30,527 nt of DNA from Clostridium sp. CAG:411 (GCA_000437275.1 FR899692.1:1-30527), one strand, 5' to 3'; counted from the stretch's first letter, positions 14,591-22,254 are shown. Program-made: numbers and translations. The notes: generated by a model from the sequence alone, not told the origin.

Positions 14591-14917
14591 ATGGAACGAA
14601 TTGAAAACCATCCTATTCTTGGTGAGACACCGAAACGTAGGAAAGTAACATTTACATATAATGGAAAACAGTTAGAAGGATATGAAGGAGAGCCGATAGC
14701 CACTGCATTAAAGGCAAATGGTGTTATGGCACATAGATATACGGCTAAAACACATGAGCCAAGAGGTGTGTTTTGTGCCATTGGACGTTGTACAGACTGT
14801 GTTATGATCGTAAATGATATGCCAAATGTACGAACCTGCATTACTCCTTTGGAAGAGGGAATGAAGGTACAAACACAGTATGGAGTATCCGCAGAACCGG
14901 ATAAGGAGGCGATGTAA
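14591..14917 (+). CDS. [2Fe-2S] small (gamma) subunit of an amino-acid/amine dehydrogenase complex
   Basis: 108 residues. A plant-type [2Fe-2S] ferredoxin fold with Cys62, Cys67, Cys70 and Cys83 (CAIGRCTDC ... RTC), the HcnA/opine-oxidase small-subunit pattern. It passes electrons between flavin subunits. The start at 14591 has GTGAGG eight bases upstream. An in-frame ATG at 14537 lies inside repeat copy D and would add repeat-derived residues. The stop is directly followed by the ATG of the alpha subunit, so the two are translated together. First gene of a four-gene operon. Confidence 0.88.
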   Translation: MERIENHPILGETPKRRKVTFTYNGKQLEGYEGEPIATALKANGVMAHRYTAKTHEPRGVFCAIGRCTDCVMIVNDMPNVRTCITPLEEGMKVQTQYGVSAEPDKEAM

Positions 14918-16504
14918 ATGAAGATCGAACGTTATGACATGATAGTAATTGGAGCAGGACCTGCCGGTTTGTCGGCTGCAATTGAGGCTGCAAAAAAGGG
15001 AATTAAACCAATTGTATTTGATGAAAATGAAAAACCGGGTGGACAGTTATTTAAGCAGATTCACAAATTTTTTGGTTCAAAAGAGCATAAGGCAAAAGTA
15101 AGAGGTTTTAAGATTGGTGAGGAACTTTTGGCAGAAGCGAGAGAATATGGTGTAGAAGTGGTATTGAATGCTACGGTTGTTGGGCTGTATCCAGAAAAAG
15201 AAATTACGGTAAAAATTGGTAATGAAATCAAACACTATAAGGGAGACGCTGTATTAGTAGCAACAGGTGCTTCTGAAAATATGGTAAACTTTAAAGGTTG
15301 GACACTTCCGGGAGTAATTGGTGCTGGTGCTGCACAGACCATGATGAATTTACATCACATAAAACCGGGAAAGCGAGTATTGATGCTTGGTTCCGGAAAT
15401 GTTGGATTGGTTGTTAGTTTTCAGCTTTTGCAGGCTGGCTGTGAAGTGGTTGCACTTGCAGACGCAGCGCCAAGAGTAGGTGGTTATGGGGTTCATGCGG
15501 CAAAGGTAGCAAGATGCGGTGTACCATTTTATTTATCCCATACGATTGTAGAGGCAGAAGGCGAGGATTGTGTAACCGGTGTTGTTATCGGACAGGTAGG
15601 ACCAGATTGGAAAGTGATTCCGGGAACAGAAAAGCATTTTGATGTGGATACGATTTGTCTGGCAGTTGGATTATCCCCTATGTCACAGTTGTTAAAGCAG
15701 GCAGGATGTGAAATGTCGGATACAAAGGGTGGTTACGTGCCTGTCTGTCAAGAGGATGGAGCAACCAGTGTTTCAGGTATTTTTGCAGCAGGAGATGTTT
15801 CTGGAATTGAGGAAGCAAGCTCTGCCATGATTGAAGGTCGTATGAGCGGAGCAACGATTTCCTGTTATTTAGGATATATTACCGAGGAGGAAAAGCAAGC
15901 AAGAATTAAGGAGTTGGAGGCACAGCTTGATACACTTCGTCAGGGAATGTTTGCACCAAAGAATCGTGGAAAGTTAGTAGAAAAAACAGAGGAAGGGATT
16001 GCCGTATCCATGAGCCTTTTGGAAAATGGATATGTTGCAGATACGGAAATTGAAAGATATCCGGGCGTTACCAAGCAGGAAGGTATTCATCCTGTCATTG
16101 AGTGTACGCAGAATATTCCTTGTAATCCTTGTCAGGATGCCTGTCCAAAGGGCTGTATTTGTATTGGAAAAAATATTACATCTCTTCCAGTTGTAAGCAA
16201 AGAGCATAAATGTATTGGTTGTGGAATGTGTGTGGCATCCTGCTCCGGTCAGGCAATCTTTTTGGTTCAGGAAAATGTAGAGCCTGGATTTGGTGAAGTG
16301 ACAATGCCTTATGAATTTCTTCCATTGCCAAAGGTTGGTGAAAAAGGAATTGCATTGGGACGAGATGGAAAAGAGGTATGTGAGGCAGAGGTGACAAAAG
16401 TTCGGACAGCACCAGTGTTTGATCATACCAATCTACTTACCATTAAGGTACCAAATGATAAGATTATGAAGGCACGTTTTTACAGAGGCGAGAACGGTCA
16501 ATAG
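14918..16504 (+). CDS. FAD/NAD-dependent oxidoreductase alpha subunit with two [4Fe-4S] clusters
   Basis: 528 residues. The FAD-binding Rossmann motif GAGPAG is at residues 12-17. A second nucleotide-binding motif, GSGNVG, is near 158-163. ATG-type and AAGDVSG motifs complete a class-II pyridine-nucleotide disulfide oxidoreductase fold. From about residue 396 it carries a bacterial ferredoxin segment with eight cysteines: CTQNIPCNPCQDACP and CIGCGMCVASC. Homologues are the HcnB, opine-oxidase A and archaeal proline-dehydrogenase alpha subunits, which oxidise or reduce NAD(H) or feed an acceptor. Here the ferredoxin part replaces the BFD-like C-terminus often fused to this subunit; that domain is a separate gene downstream. 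Confidence 0.9.
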   Translation: MKIERYDMIVIGAGPAGLSAAIEAAKKGIKPIVFDENEKPGGQLFKQIHKFFGSKEHKAKVRGFKIGEELLAEAREYGVEVVLNATVVGLYPEKEITVKIGNEIKHYKGDAVLVATGASENMVNFKGWTLPGVIGAGAAQTMMNLHHIKPGKRVLMLGSGNVGLVVSFQLLQAGCEVVALADAAPRVGGYGVHAAKVARCGVPFYLSHTIVEAEGEDCVTGVVIGQVGPDWKVIPGTEKHFDVDTICLAVGLSPMSQLLKQAGCEMSDTKGGYVPVCQEDGATSVSGIFAAGDVSGIEEASSAMIEGRMSGATISCYLGYITEEEKQARIKELEAQLDTLRQGMFAPKNRGKLVEKTEEGIAVSMSLLENGYVADTEIERYPGVTKQEGIHPVIECTQNIPCNPCQDACPKGCICIGKNITSLPVVSKEHKCIGCGMCVASCSGQAIFLVQENVEPGFGEVTMPYEFLPLPKVGEKGIALGRDGKEVCEAEVTKVRTAPVFDHTNLLTIKVPNDKIMKARFYRGENGQ

Positions 16505-16529
16505 AGTGCAAAATAGGAGGTTCTGCTTT

Positions 16530-16862
16530 ATGATGGATATTCAGGAAAAATTAAAAGAAATTGGTCCTTATGTAGAGGCAGAGGATGATGGAATGCTCGT
16601 CTGTCGATGTGAGGAAGTGACAAAAGGTGAAATAAGAAAAGCCGTACATGAGGGCATTTTTACAGTAGAAGAATTGAGAAGATATTTACGTTCCGGCATG
16701 GGATTGTGTCAGGGACAGACTTGTGGAAAATTGGTAAAAGGAATTGTGGCAAGAGAACTTAGAGTAGCACCTTCTGAGGTAGAACCAGCAAGCTCCAGAG
16801 CCCCAATGAGACCGATTGAAATGGAAATATTGGCAGAGGATGGAGGTGTGGCTCATGAGTAA
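16530..16862 (+). CDS. BFD-like [2Fe-2S] (delta) subunit
   Basis: 110 residues. Bacterioferredoxin-associated-ferredoxin-type domain with Cys25 and Cys27 (VCRCEEVTKGEI) and Cys60 and Cys65 (GLCQGQTCG), the CxC ... CxxxxC ligand set. In related enzymes this domain is often the C-terminus of the alpha subunit; here it is free-standing, probably an electron-transfer subunit. I take the ATG at 16530, preceded by AGGAGG at nine bases. The reading frame from the GTG at 16506 contains that ribosome site and is unlikely to be used. Overlaps the beta subunit by eight bases (ATGAGTAA). Confidence 0.87.
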   Translation: MMDIQEKLKEIGPYVEAEDDGMLVCRCEEVTKGEIRKAVHEGIFTVEELRRYLRSGMGLCQGQTCGKLVKGIVARELRVAPSEVEPASSRAPMRPIEMEILAEDGGVAHE

Positions 16863-17994
16863 CACAGCAGATGTAGTAATTATTGGTGGCGGTGTAGTCG
16901 GATGTGCAGCAGCATATTATTTAGCTAAGGCAGGAAATACAAATGTTATTGTTTTGGAAGGTACAAAGAGTATTGGACATGGTGGTTCTAGTAGAAACGG
17001 TGGCGGTGTTCGTCAGTCTGGTAGAGATGTGAGAGAACTTCCTTATGCTATGTATGGAATTAAACACTTATGGCCAACCCTTTCGGAAGAATTAGGTGTA
17101 GATGTGGAATATACACAGAAGGGAAATCTTCGTCTTGGTAAGACGGAGGCACATTTGGAAAAGTTACAGACATTAGCAAAGAATGCACAATCCGTAGGAT
17201 TGGATGTAAGAATGGTGGATGCAAAGGAAGTAAAGGAAATTTGTCCATACCTTTCGGATGATATTATTGGAGCAAGTTGGTGTCCAACCGATGGACATGC
17301 CAACCCATTGACAACGACCCTTGGATATTACAAAAGAGCCTTAGAAATGGGAGTTCGCTTTTATACGGATGCAGAGGTTACAGAACTTCGTAAGGTAAAA
17401 GGAAAGGTAAGAAAAGTAATCTTAAAGGATGGAACGGTTTTTGAAGGGGAAACCATTATTCTGGCAGCAGGCTATGAGAGTCGTTATATTGCAAGAACCG
17501 TTGGAGTAGATGTACCAATGACCCAATTGATTGATGAATGTCTGGTAACGGAAATGCAGCCACATATGTTTGACATTATGCTTGGAACAGCAGGGGCAGA
17601 TTTCTATGGACATCAGGCAAAGCATGGTTCCTTTGTATTTGGTTCCGATTGCGGGTATGAGGAAGTAACGGATATGACAGACCCTTCTAAGTTGATTACC
17701 AATGCAATGACACTTTCGGCAAGTTGTCGTGCGATTATGGGATATGTGCCTGCATTAAAGGATGCTAAAATCGTAAGAAGTTGGTGCGGTTGGCTGGATA
17801 ATGCATTTGATGGCGTACCATTTATTAGTAAGGTAGACGAAGCAGAAGGTTTGATTTTAGCATGTGGTTTCACAGGACATGGATTTGGAACAGCACCAGC
17901 AGTTGGACTTATGCTATCTCAAATGGTAGCGGGAGAGGATACGGTTGTAGATATTACGCCACTTCGTTATGATCGATTTAAACCATGTCGTTAA
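16855..17994 (+). CDS. FAD-dependent amino-acid/amine dehydrogenase catalytic (beta) subunit, DAO family
   Basis: 379 residues. The N-terminal dinucleotide motif is GGGVVG (residues 10-15, VVIIGGGVVGCAAAYYLA). SSRNGGGVRQSGRD and the C-terminal CGFTGHGFGTAPAVG match the D-amino-acid oxidase/glycine oxidase/sarcosine oxidase-beta family. In the HcnC, opine oxidase and proline or hydroxyproline dehydrogenase complexes this subunit oxidises the C-N bond of the substrate. The start at 16855 has GGAGGTG upstream; an earlier in-frame ATG at 16816 lies in the delta gene. Last gene of the operon; the 21-nt direct repeat begins two bases after the stop. Substrate unknown. Confidence 0.9.
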   Translation: MSNTADVVIIGGGVVGCAAAYYLAKAGNTNVIVLEGTKSIGHGGSSRNGGGVRQSGRDVRELPYAMYGIKHLWPTLSEELGVDVEYTQKGNLRLGKTEAHLEKLQTLAKNAQSVGLDVRMVDAKEVKEICPYLSDDIIGASWCPTDGHANPLTTTLGYYKRALEMGVRFYTDAEVTELRKVKGKVRKVILKDGTVFEGETIILAAGYESRYIARTVGVDVPMTQLIDECLVTEMQPHMFDIMLGTAGADFYGHQAKHGSFVFGSDCGYEEVTDMTDPSKLITNAMTLSASCRAIMGYVPALKDAKIVRSWCGWLDNAFDGVPFISKVDEAEGLILACGFTGHGFGTAPAVGLMLSQMVAGEDTVVDITPLRYDRFKPCR

Positions 17995-17995
17995 G

Positions 17996-18016
17996 AGTAT
18001 CGTTTTTTACAATACA
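17996..18016 (+). repeat. 21-nt direct repeat, right copy
   Basis: Perfect match to 14378-14398. Together the two copies bracket the four dehydrogenase genes. It starts two bases after the beta-subunit stop codon. Confidence 0.8.
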
Positions 18017-18122
18017 AAAAATGAAAAAGGAAATATACTGGTATCAGAGAAGTTAAAATACCTCATTGCCTGTGAAATGTAACGGTAACACTGTTATGTT
18101 TAAGACTGGTAAACCAGGTAAC

Positions 18123-18151
18123 TGGACAAGGAAAAATATGTGTGATATACT
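18123..18151 (+). promoter_or_regulatory. Promoter upstream of the cyclodeaminase-like gene
   Basis: TGGACA, a 17-base spacer and TATACT. The expected start is near 18158, seven bases before a strong terminator stem. The gene begins about 205 bases downstream. Confidence 0.6.
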
Positions 18152-18164
18152 ATAAAAAGACGAG

Positions 18165-18202
18165 GATGTCAATGGCAAAAGTGCCATTGGCATCTTTTTT
18201 TA
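18165..18202 (+). terminator. Terminator or leader attenuator
   Basis: Thirteen-bp stem with AAAG tetraloop (GATGTCAATGGCA with TGCCATTGGCATC) and eight T residues. It could terminate the dehydrogenase operon, whose stop is 170 bases upstream, or attenuate the transcript from 18123-18151. Confidence 0.9.
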
Positions 18203-18207
18203 ACAGT

Positions 18208-18274
18208 TTAGCCGAAAGGAATATCTTTATCTAATTTGCATATTCTGGCACTTTATGAATGGTTTCGGCTGAAT
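18208..18274 (+). repeat. 67-nt covarying hairpin motif, copy 1
   Basis: Outer 11-bp stem (18208-18218 with 18264-18274, one G-U pair). Inner stem GAATAT/ATATTC (18220-18225 with 18241-18246). Strictly conserved TCTGGCACTTTATGAATG follows. Same length as the copy at 27898-27964 with 56 of 67 bases identical; the G-C pair at positions 8/60 becomes T-A in the other copy. It lies between the terminator and the cyclodeaminase-like gene. Confidence 0.8.
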
Positions 18275-18364
18275 TGGACTACTGCAAAATGTTTTGCACA
18301 GATGCGTAGAACTGTAATGTAAATTCGTCTTTTTTATAGGTGTCAACAAAAGGAGGAATTTACA

Positions 18365-19498
18365 ATGGAAACAAAAATTGATTTTTTATATTTAAGTGAA
18401 CCAGATATGATAGCAGCAGGAGTAAAAAATATGGAGCAGTGTGTGGAAGTCATGGAAGATATGATGGTCACATTGCAAAAAGGCGATTATGTGATGGGAG
18501 GAGAAAACCATAATTCACATGGTTGTATGGTGACATTTCCAGATAATCCCGCTTTTGCAGGAATGCCAAAAAATGGAGAGGATAGACGATTTATGGCAAT
18601 GCCAGCATATTTGGGTGGTCGTTTTCAAATGGCAGGAATGAAATGGTATGGTTCTAATATTGAGAACAGACAGAAAGGATTACCACGTTCCATTTTAATG
18701 ATGATGTTAAATGATAAGGACACAGGAGCACCACTTGCCATGATGTCAGCCAACCTTTTAAGTGCCTATCGTACAGGTGCAATTCCAGGGGTTGGAGCAA
18801 AATATCTGGCAAGAAAAGATTCGGAAACCGTTGCAATCGTTGGACCTGGTGTAATGGGAAAAACATCATTACATGCATTTATGAGCGTATGTCCAAATAT
18901 TAAAACGGTAAAAATCAAGGGACGTGGACAAAAATCAATTGATTCTTTTGTACAATTTACCAAAGAAAATTTCCCTCAAATCGAAAACATCGTAGTATGT
19001 GACACGATGGAAGAGGCAGTTCGTGACAGTGATATTATCAGCACAACAACCAGTGTAGGAGATAAGGAAATCGAATTTCCATTTATCGACGATGCATGGA
19101 TTAAAAAGGGAGCATTGCTGTGTATGCCATCAGCAGCTCGTTTTAATGAACAGTTTTACTTAGATGACAATACAAAATTAGTAGTAGATAACTATAAGTT
19201 GTATGAAGCATGGGCAGATGAGTATCCATATCCAAGTTATGACCAAGTACAGGTGGTTGGTGCTAAATTTATGGATTTACTACATGATAAAAAAATTACC
19301 CGTGAAGAAATTATAGATATTGCGGACATTATAACCAGAGTTCACAAAGGTCGTGAAAATGATGACGAACGTATTATTTATTCTGTTGGTGGTATGCCAG
19401 TGGAGGATATTGCGTGGGGTGAAACCATTTACAAGAATGCCCTTGAAATGGGAATTGGAGTGAAACTTCCTCTTTGGGATAAACCAGAGCTTGCCTAA
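18365..19498 (+). CDS. Ornithine cyclodeaminase / mu-crystallin family protein
   Basis: 377 residues. The Rossmann motif VAIVGPGVMGKTSLHA (near residue 155) and the preceding SANLLSAYRTGAIPGVGAKYLA are diagnostic of the OCD/mu-crystallin family: NAD(P)-dependent cyclodeaminases, imino-acid reductases and alanine or opine-type dehydrogenases. Related clostridial proteins are, as I recall, sometimes labelled tyramine oxidase subunit B; I would not rely on that name. The ribosome site AGGAGG lies seven bases upstream. It sits between the Fe-S dehydrogenase operon and an AraC regulator, so a role on the same amino-acid or imino-acid substrate is likely. Confidence 0.82.
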   Translation: METKIDFLYLSEPDMIAAGVKNMEQCVEVMEDMMVTLQKGDYVMGGENHNSHGCMVTFPDNPAFAGMPKNGEDRRFMAMPAYLGGRFQMAGMKWYGSNIENRQKGLPRSILMMMLNDKDTGAPLAMMSANLLSAYRTGAIPGVGAKYLARKDSETVAIVGPGVMGKTSLHAFMSVCPNIKTVKIKGRGQKSIDSFVQFTKENFPQIENIVVCDTMEEAVRDSDIISTTTSVGDKEIEFPFIDDAWIKKGALLCMPSAARFNEQFYLDDNTKLVVDNYKLYEAWADEYPYPSYDQVQVVGAKFMDLLHDKKITREEIIDIADIITRVHKGRENDDERIIYSVGGMPVEDIAWGETIYKNALEMGIGVKLPLWDKPELA

Positions 19499-19506
19499 AG
19501 ACAGAA

Positions 19507-19548
19507 ACTTCCTCCGTAAGGTTATGATGTCCCTTACAAGGAGGAAGT
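19507..19548 (+). promoter_or_regulatory. Hairpin burying the Shine-Dalgarno site of the AraC gene
   Basis: ACTTCCTCCGTAAGG pairs with CCTTAC-AA-GGAGGAAGT (15 bp with a two-base bulge). The right arm contains the only ribosome site, three bases before the ATG. No T run follows, so it is not a terminator. Confidence 0.75.
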
Positions 19549-19551
19549 ACC

Positions 19552-20352
19552 ATGTCAGAGAAAATGCAATGTATTAAACCATTTCAACCTTACATTTTAT
19601 TACAATCGGAGAATTATCAGCAGATAGAAAAACCGTATTTGGGGATTTCTCACTTTTATGAGTTCTCTATTTCCGATGTGGAGCAGGAAATTGATGCGGT
19701 ACCGGATGGAAGTGTGGACTTGTTATTTAATATAGGTTCCCATAAGGTGCAAACGTACATAAGCGGTACCGTGTTTCATGTAAAGCAATGGCAGATGGGA
19801 GAAGAACATACTTGTTTTGGTGTTCGTTTTCAACCAGGACAGGGGATTCTTCCAAAAGAGATTTCAAGAAAAATGTTGGTGGATCAGGATATTTTAATTG
19901 ATGGAAATTTATTTGGGGCAGATTTAGAAGAACAAGTTGCAGAGGCAAGGACTTTACAGGAACGGGCAACTATTTTTCAGAATGCCTATGAAAAAATGGC
20001 GGCAAAAGAAAGAGAATATAGTGACAAAAAGAACGTAGAGGAATTTGTGAGAAAACGAATCTATGAAACCGTTGGAACGATTACCATGAATCAGATTTCC
20101 GATGAGACAAACTATTCTCCTTGCTACATTCGCAGAATATTTAAACAGTATCATGGAATTTCGCCAAAACAGTTTGCGCAATGCATTCGTTTTCAAAATC
20201 TGCTCGGTATGTTGAATACATATTCGGAGAAAAACGAGATGGTTGCTCAAATTTGTGGTTATTATGATGAAGCGCATATGATGAAAGAATTTAAAACAAA
20301 TACAGGTGTTACTATGGAGCAGTATAAAAAGATGATGGCACAGGTACAGTAA
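19552..20352 (+). CDS. AraC-family transcriptional regulator
   Basis: 266 residues. The N-terminal ligand-type domain of about 150 residues (PFQPYILLQSENYQQIEKPY, VPDGSVDLLFNIG, FGVRFQPG) resembles the cupin-like DUF6597 sensor. The C-terminal AraC DNA-binding domain has two helix-turn-helix units (ISDETNYSPCYIRRIFKQYHGISPKQF and VAQICGYYDEAHMMKEFKTNTG). It lies 53 bases after the OCD-family gene. Translation appears to be gated by the hairpin at 19507-19548. A likely local activator of the catabolic cluster; the identical 21-mers at 14378 and 17996 are candidate binding sites. Confidence 0.9.
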   Translation: MSEKMQCIKPFQPYILLQSENYQQIEKPYLGISHFYEFSISDVEQEIDAVPDGSVDLLFNIGSHKVQTYISGTVFHVKQWQMGEEHTCFGVRFQPGQGILPKEISRKMLVDQDILIDGNLFGADLEEQVAEARTLQERATIFQNAYEKMAAKEREYSDKKNVEEFVRKRIYETVGTITMNQISDETNYSPCYIRRIFKQYHGISPKQFAQCIRFQNLLGMLNTYSEKNEMVAQICGYYDEAHMMKEFKTNTGVTMEQYKKMMAQVQ

Positions 20353-20365
20353 ATGGTTACCATTT
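20351..20365 (+). promoter_or_regulatory. Short perfect palindrome overlapping the AraC stop codon
   Basis: AAATGGT-T-ACCATTT, seven-base arms around one central base, 32 bases before the P-II gene. Possible operator; could be chance at this size. Confidence 0.25.
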
Positions 20366-20396
20366 GTGACTTGTAAAAAAGAACGGAGGAAGCGTT

Positions 20397-20744
20397 ATGG
20401 CTGAATTATCAAAAATAGAAATTGTTACAGGAATGTCGAAACTAACAAATTTAAAGAAGGCGTTAAGCAAAGTTGGAGTGCGGGGAATTACCGTAATGCA
20501 GGTGCTAGGTTGTGGTGTAGAAATGGGAAGCCATGAGTATGCAGTAGAAGAAAATGAAGTAATGGAGTTACTTCCAAAACAGCAGATTAACCTTATTGTA
20601 GAAACCGCAAAAGTAGATGAGATTATCGAACTGGTAAAGCAGGAATTGTATACAGGACATATTGGAGATGGAAAAATCTTTGTATATGGAATTGATAATG
20701 TAGTTCGTGTTCGTACTGGTGAGGAAGGCGTAGATGCTTTATAG
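20397..20744 (+). CDS. P-II family nitrogen regulatory protein
   Basis: 115 residues, the normal size of GlnB/GlnK. The B-loop and C-terminal signatures TGHIGDGKIFVYGIDNVVRVRTGEEG are intact, as is the N-terminal strand (KIEIVTGMSKLTNLKKALSKVGVRGITVMQVLG). The T-loop (GCGVEMGSHEYAVEENEVMELLPK) has normal length, but the uridylylation tyrosine of E. coli GlnB is not in register: a Tyr lies one position earlier. P-II proteins bind ATP/ADP and 2-oxoglutarate and control ammonium uptake and assimilation. Here the next gene is an APC permease, not amtB. The ribosome site CGGAGGAAG precedes the ATG. Confidence 0.92.
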   Translation: MAELSKIEIVTGMSKLTNLKKALSKVGVRGITVMQVLGCGVEMGSHEYAVEENEVMELLPKQQINLIVETAKVDEIIELVKQELYTGHIGDGKIFVYGIDNVVRVRTGEEGVDAL

Positions 20745-20767
20745 GATTATGGAATTGCATATAATTG

Positions 20768-20822
20768 CCTGTAAAACAAAATTATTTGTGTTTGTCAGGT
20801 AAAAACGTTTTACAAGCGCCTG
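20768..20822 (+). promoter_or_regulatory. Overlapping alternative hairpins ahead of the permease gene
   Basis: CAGG at 20796-20799 can pair with the upstream CCTG (20768-20771, extended by ACAAA/TTTGT) or the downstream CCTG (20819-20822, extended by TAAAA/TTTTA). The permease ribosome site lies 14 bases further on. A mutually exclusive fold is possible but short. Confidence 0.25.
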
Positions 20823-20848
20823 AAAAGAGGGGCGGAAAGGAGTCAGCT

Positions 20849-22252
20849 ATGGATGAAAAAAAATTAGGATTAGGAAGCGTCGTCTCCGTATCAGTAGGGT
20901 TGGTCGTAGCTACGAGTTGTTTAGTATCTCTAGGAGAGGGCGCTGGAGCATTAGGAATATTATTTATCGGAGCCATGTTGATTGCAATGTTACTAAATAT
21001 GACTACGATTGCATCTTTATCGGAATTAAATGCATTGATGCCAAATACAACAGGAGGATTAGCACAATATACCCTAGCGGCATTGGGACCATTTCCTACA
21101 TTGTTATCTATGGTAGGAGGATACATTGTCTGTAATACGTTATCTTGTGGTGTAGAGGCATCTATCTTTTCTTTTTCTGTATCGGATACGACAGGATTGA
21201 AAGTTCCAAGCTTGGTATATACATTAGTCATGGTTGTTGCAATATTGATTGCAAACTTATATGGTGTAGATATGTTTGCAAAAATACAGGATATTGTTGC
21301 ATTTTTGTTAGTAGGTTCTTTGGTTGTTATGGGATTTATCGGAATGATCGGTGTTGGAACTTGCCCAGAAGTAGAACAGCCTATGGTGCCTAATTTTAAT
21401 ATTGGAACAATGGTCTCTATGACGGCGGTAGCTTTTTGGTTATTTATTGGAGCAGAGTATGCGATTCCAATATCTAAAAACGTAAAAAATGCAAAAAGAA
21501 ATGTACCGCTCGGTATGATGATTGGATTGTTTGTAATCTTTATCATGCAATCTATTATGATTTTTGGTTTTCACAATTATGTAGATTGGGGTGAGTTATC
21601 AGAATCCGCAGCACCACATTTGTTGTATGGCTATTCTTTGCTTGGACCGGTAGGAAAAATCTGGATGATGTTGGTCGGGGCATTGGCAGTAATCAGTACG
21701 CAAAATTCAACAGTAAATAGTTTAGCAACTATTTGTCAGGGAATGGCAAAAATGAATATGTTACCACAAATTTTTGCGAAAACCAATAAATATAATGTGC
21801 CATGGTTTGGTCAGGTATTTGTTAGCACCTCAATTTTTATCTTTGCCTGGGCAAGCGATAGTTCTTCAGATGCGATACAGTTTTTAATTTTGGCAGGTTC
21901 CGTATTTTGGATGATTTCTTACATATTGGCACACATTGATTTAATTGTATTTCGAAAACGACTGCCAAAAGCACCACGCTCCTTCAAAGTACCTGGTGGA
22001 ATTATAATCCCAATGATAGGAATTATCGGAACGGCTTATATGATTTTAAATATTTCCACAGATCCACAGGAACGTATGCGTATTTGGTTGCTTACGGGGA
22101 TTACATTTTTAGTGCTTGGAATTTATTCGGTATTTTGGATTAAGTATAAAATGAAAATGCCAATTTTCAAGAGTGTACCAATGGAAAAGGTAATGGCGAT
22201 GGAAAATGACTTGTATTATTTAGAGAGAAAAAGAAAAGGAATTTGGAAATAA
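20849..22252 (+). CDS. APC-family amino acid permease
   Basis: 467 residues with about 12 hydrophobic helices. The N-terminal helix is GLGSVVSVSVGLVVATSCLVSLGEGAGALG, the unwound substrate-binding helix of APC transporters. Later landmarks are LNALMPNTTGGLAQYTLAALGPF, FWLFIGAEYAIPISKNVKNAKRNVP and FRKRLPKAPRSFKVPGG, all typical of amino acid/polyamine/organocation carriers. The start at 20849 has AAAGGAG seven bases upstream; the frame is open further upstream but without a ribosome site. Last gene of the AraC/P-II group, ending in a terminator. It probably imports the substrate of the dehydrogenase; which amino acid is not evident. Confidence 0.9.
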   Translation: MDEKKLGLGSVVSVSVGLVVATSCLVSLGEGAGALGILFIGAMLIAMLLNMTTIASLSELNALMPNTTGGLAQYTLAALGPFPTLLSMVGGYIVCNTLSCGVEASIFSFSVSDTTGLKVPSLVYTLVMVVAILIANLYGVDMFAKIQDIVAFLLVGSLVVMGFIGMIGVGTCPEVEQPMVPNFNIGTMVSMTAVAFWLFIGAEYAIPISKNVKNAKRNVPLGMMIGLFVIFIMQSIMIFGFHNYVDWGELSESAAPHLLYGYSLLGPVGKIWMMLVGALAVISTQNSTVNSLATICQGMAKMNMLPQIFAKTNKYNVPWFGQVFVSTSIFIFAWASDSSSDAIQFLILAGSVFWMISYILAHIDLIVFRKRLPKAPRSFKVPGGIIIPMIGIIGTAYMILNISTDPQERMRIWLLTGITFLVLGIYSVFWIKYKMKMPIFKSVPMEKVMAMENDLYYLERKRKGIWK

Positions 22253-22254
22253 TA

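Noticed and set aside
14485..14841. 118-codon minus-strand frame over repeat copy D and the gamma subunit gene
   Set aside because: It is the complement of a well-supported gene plus the repeat; no ribosome site and no recognisable domain.
20782..21546. 254-codon minus-strand frame opposite the permease
   Set aside because: It is fully antisense to the APC permease; its Ile/Thr/Pro/Asn-rich composition is the mirror of membrane-helix codons.
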